Source: JBBQSN01 sp038213835
Lineage (GTDB): Bacteria > Actinomycetota > Actinomycetes > Actinomycetales > CAWJMD01
Reading direction: 5' to 3'
Length of the DNA: 7,666 nucleotides
Assembly: GCA_038213835.1 (NCBI GenBank)
Contig: JBBQSN010000158.1
Coordinates: 1-7,666, forward strand
The position numbers and the translations under genes were made by a program. Position 1 is the first letter of the stretch, and each line of letters opens with the position of its first letter. The notes below the pieces were generated by a model. It did no database searches. It was given only the letters and a program-made list of their open reading frames with translations, and was not told the origin of the DNA. Shown here piece after piece: positions 7,163-7,666 of the stretch.

Positions 7163-7171
7163 CCCACGACT

Positions 7172-7615
7172 GTGCGTACGTACACCCCGAAGCCCGCCCA
7201 CGTCGAGCGGCAGTGGCACGTCATCGACGCCTCCGACGTCGTCCTCGGGCGGTTGGCCAGCCACACGGCGACGCTGCTGCGGGGCAAGCACAAGCCGGTG
7301 TTCGCCCCCCACGTCGACACCGGTGACTTCGTCATCATCGTCAACGCCGAGAAGGTCGCCCTCACCGGCAACAAGCGGGAGCAGAAGCTCGCCTACCGCC
7401 ACTCGGGCTTCCCGGGCGGTCTGCGGGCGATCGGCTACACCGACCTGCTGAACGACAACCCGGCCAAGGCGGTGGAGAAGGCCGTCCGCGGCATGCTCCC
7501 CAAGAACACCCTGGGTCGCCAGATGCTGCGGAAGCTGAAGGTCTACGCAGGCCCTGAGCACCCGCACGCGGCCCAGCAGCCCCAGAGCTTCCAGATCAGC
7601 CAGGTCGCGCAGTAA
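7172..7615 (+). CDS. rplM: 50S ribosomal protein L13
   Basis: L13 is a primary-binding protein of the large ribosomal subunit, contacting 23S rRNA early in assembly. The product is 147 residues, the usual actinobacterial length. It starts with RTYTPKP, followed by the conserved WHVIDA (15-20) and VLGRLA (24-29) N-terminal core and RGKHKP (37-42). DTGDFVIIVNAEKV (49-62), YRHSGFPGG (75-83) and the family signature GMLPKN-LGR (107-116) through VYAGPEHPH (124-132) complete the match. The GTG start at 7172 is fixed by this N-terminus and by the GAAGG upstream. The stop is TAA at 7613. It is the first gene of the rplM-rpsI operon, 41 nt before rpsI, and reads away from the divergent transporter operon. 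Nothing is truncated or missing. Confidence 0.98.
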   Translation: MRTYTPKPAHVERQWHVIDASDVVLGRLASHTATLLRGKHKPVFAPHVDTGDFVIIVNAEKVALTGNKREQKLAYRHSGFPGGLRAIGYTDLLNDNPAKAVEKAVRGMLPKNTLGRQMLRKLKVYAGPEHPHAAQQPQSFQISQVAQ

Positions 7616-7646
7616 GCCACGCGCCACCCATTCGAAGAGCAGAACC

Positions 7647-7652
7647 GAGGAG
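7647..7652 (+). promoter_or_regulatory. Strong Shine-Dalgarno (GAGGAG) of rpsI
   Basis: GAGGAG is followed by AACC and then GTG at 7657, a near-ideal ribosome binding site. It is the main support, with gene order, for the partial gene at the window edge. Confidence 0.75.
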
Positions 7653-7656
7653 AACC

Positions 7657-7666
7657 GTGGCCGAGT
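7657..7666 (+). CDS. rpsI: 30S ribosomal protein S9, first three codons only
   Basis: Only GTG GCC GAG (M-A-E) plus one base is visible. Identification rests on a strong SD 4 nt upstream, the near-universal rplM-rpsI gene pair, and the fact that actinobacterial S9 proteins often begin MAE. The rest lies beyond the window. The product cannot be verified from sequence. Confidence 0.75.

Noticed and set aside
6638..7171. N-terminal extension of L13 to a 325-residue protein
   Set aside because: L13 is 147 residues in this lineage and begins at RTYTPKP. The extra frame covers the promoter and runs antisense to the permease.
3788..7627. Upstream extension of the AbrB-tailed ATPase frame, making a 1561-residue protein running across rplM
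   Set aside because: The added part is R/G/A-rich out-of-frame translation of the permease and antisense of rplM. The ATG at 3787 with SD is the proper start.
1..7666. Mobile element, CRISPR array, tRNA or defence system
   Set aside because: No transposase or integrase, no spaced direct repeats, no cloverleaf and no defence-type domains were found. Nearly all of the window is explained by the six genes.

Overview
The window comes from a very GC-rich actinobacterial chromosome. Codons end almost entirely in G or C, GTG starts are frequent, and the ribosomal protein L13 has the 147-residue form typical of Actinomycetota. The L13 C-terminus (a VYAGPEHPH stretch, then a QVAQ end) recalls Geodermatophilales and Nocardioidaceae-like lineages. 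That placement is from memory and weak.

Layout: (1) Positions 1-2210, + strand, hold the 3' part of a large secreted-type pullulanase/debranching enzyme gene (GH13). All catalytic motifs are present, but the N-terminus and any signal peptide lie outside the window. (2) A 69-bp convergent gap with no convincing terminator follows. (3) Positions 2280-6969, - strand, hold a compact three-gene ABC-transporter operon read leftward: a 1060-residue FtsX/MacB-type permease with ten predicted membrane segments and two large extracytoplasmic domains, then two ABC ATPases. The genes overlap by 1 and 4 nt. (4) A 202-bp divergent promoter region carries a good sigma-70-type promoter for the ribosomal genes and a weak candidate for the transporter operon. 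(5) Positions 7172-7666, + strand, hold rplM (L13), an SD sequence, and the first codons of rpsI (S9), the usual rplM-rpsI operon.

How the genes relate: the two ATPases and the permease almost certainly form one membrane complex. It probably works as a mechanotransmission or export machine of the FtsEX/MacB/LolCDE type, and its substrate cannot be read from sequence. The pullulanase degrades alpha-1,6 branches in starch, glycogen or pullulan and has no visible functional link to the transporter. The rplM-rpsI genes are housekeeping.

This is largely an ordinary chromosomal region. The most notable feature is a C-terminal AbrB/MazE-like swapped-hairpin segment fused to one ATPase. The next is the asymmetry between the two ATPases, one of which lacks the aromatic A-loop residue, serving an internally duplicated single-chain permease. 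I see no mobile element, CRISPR array, tRNA or phage signature.
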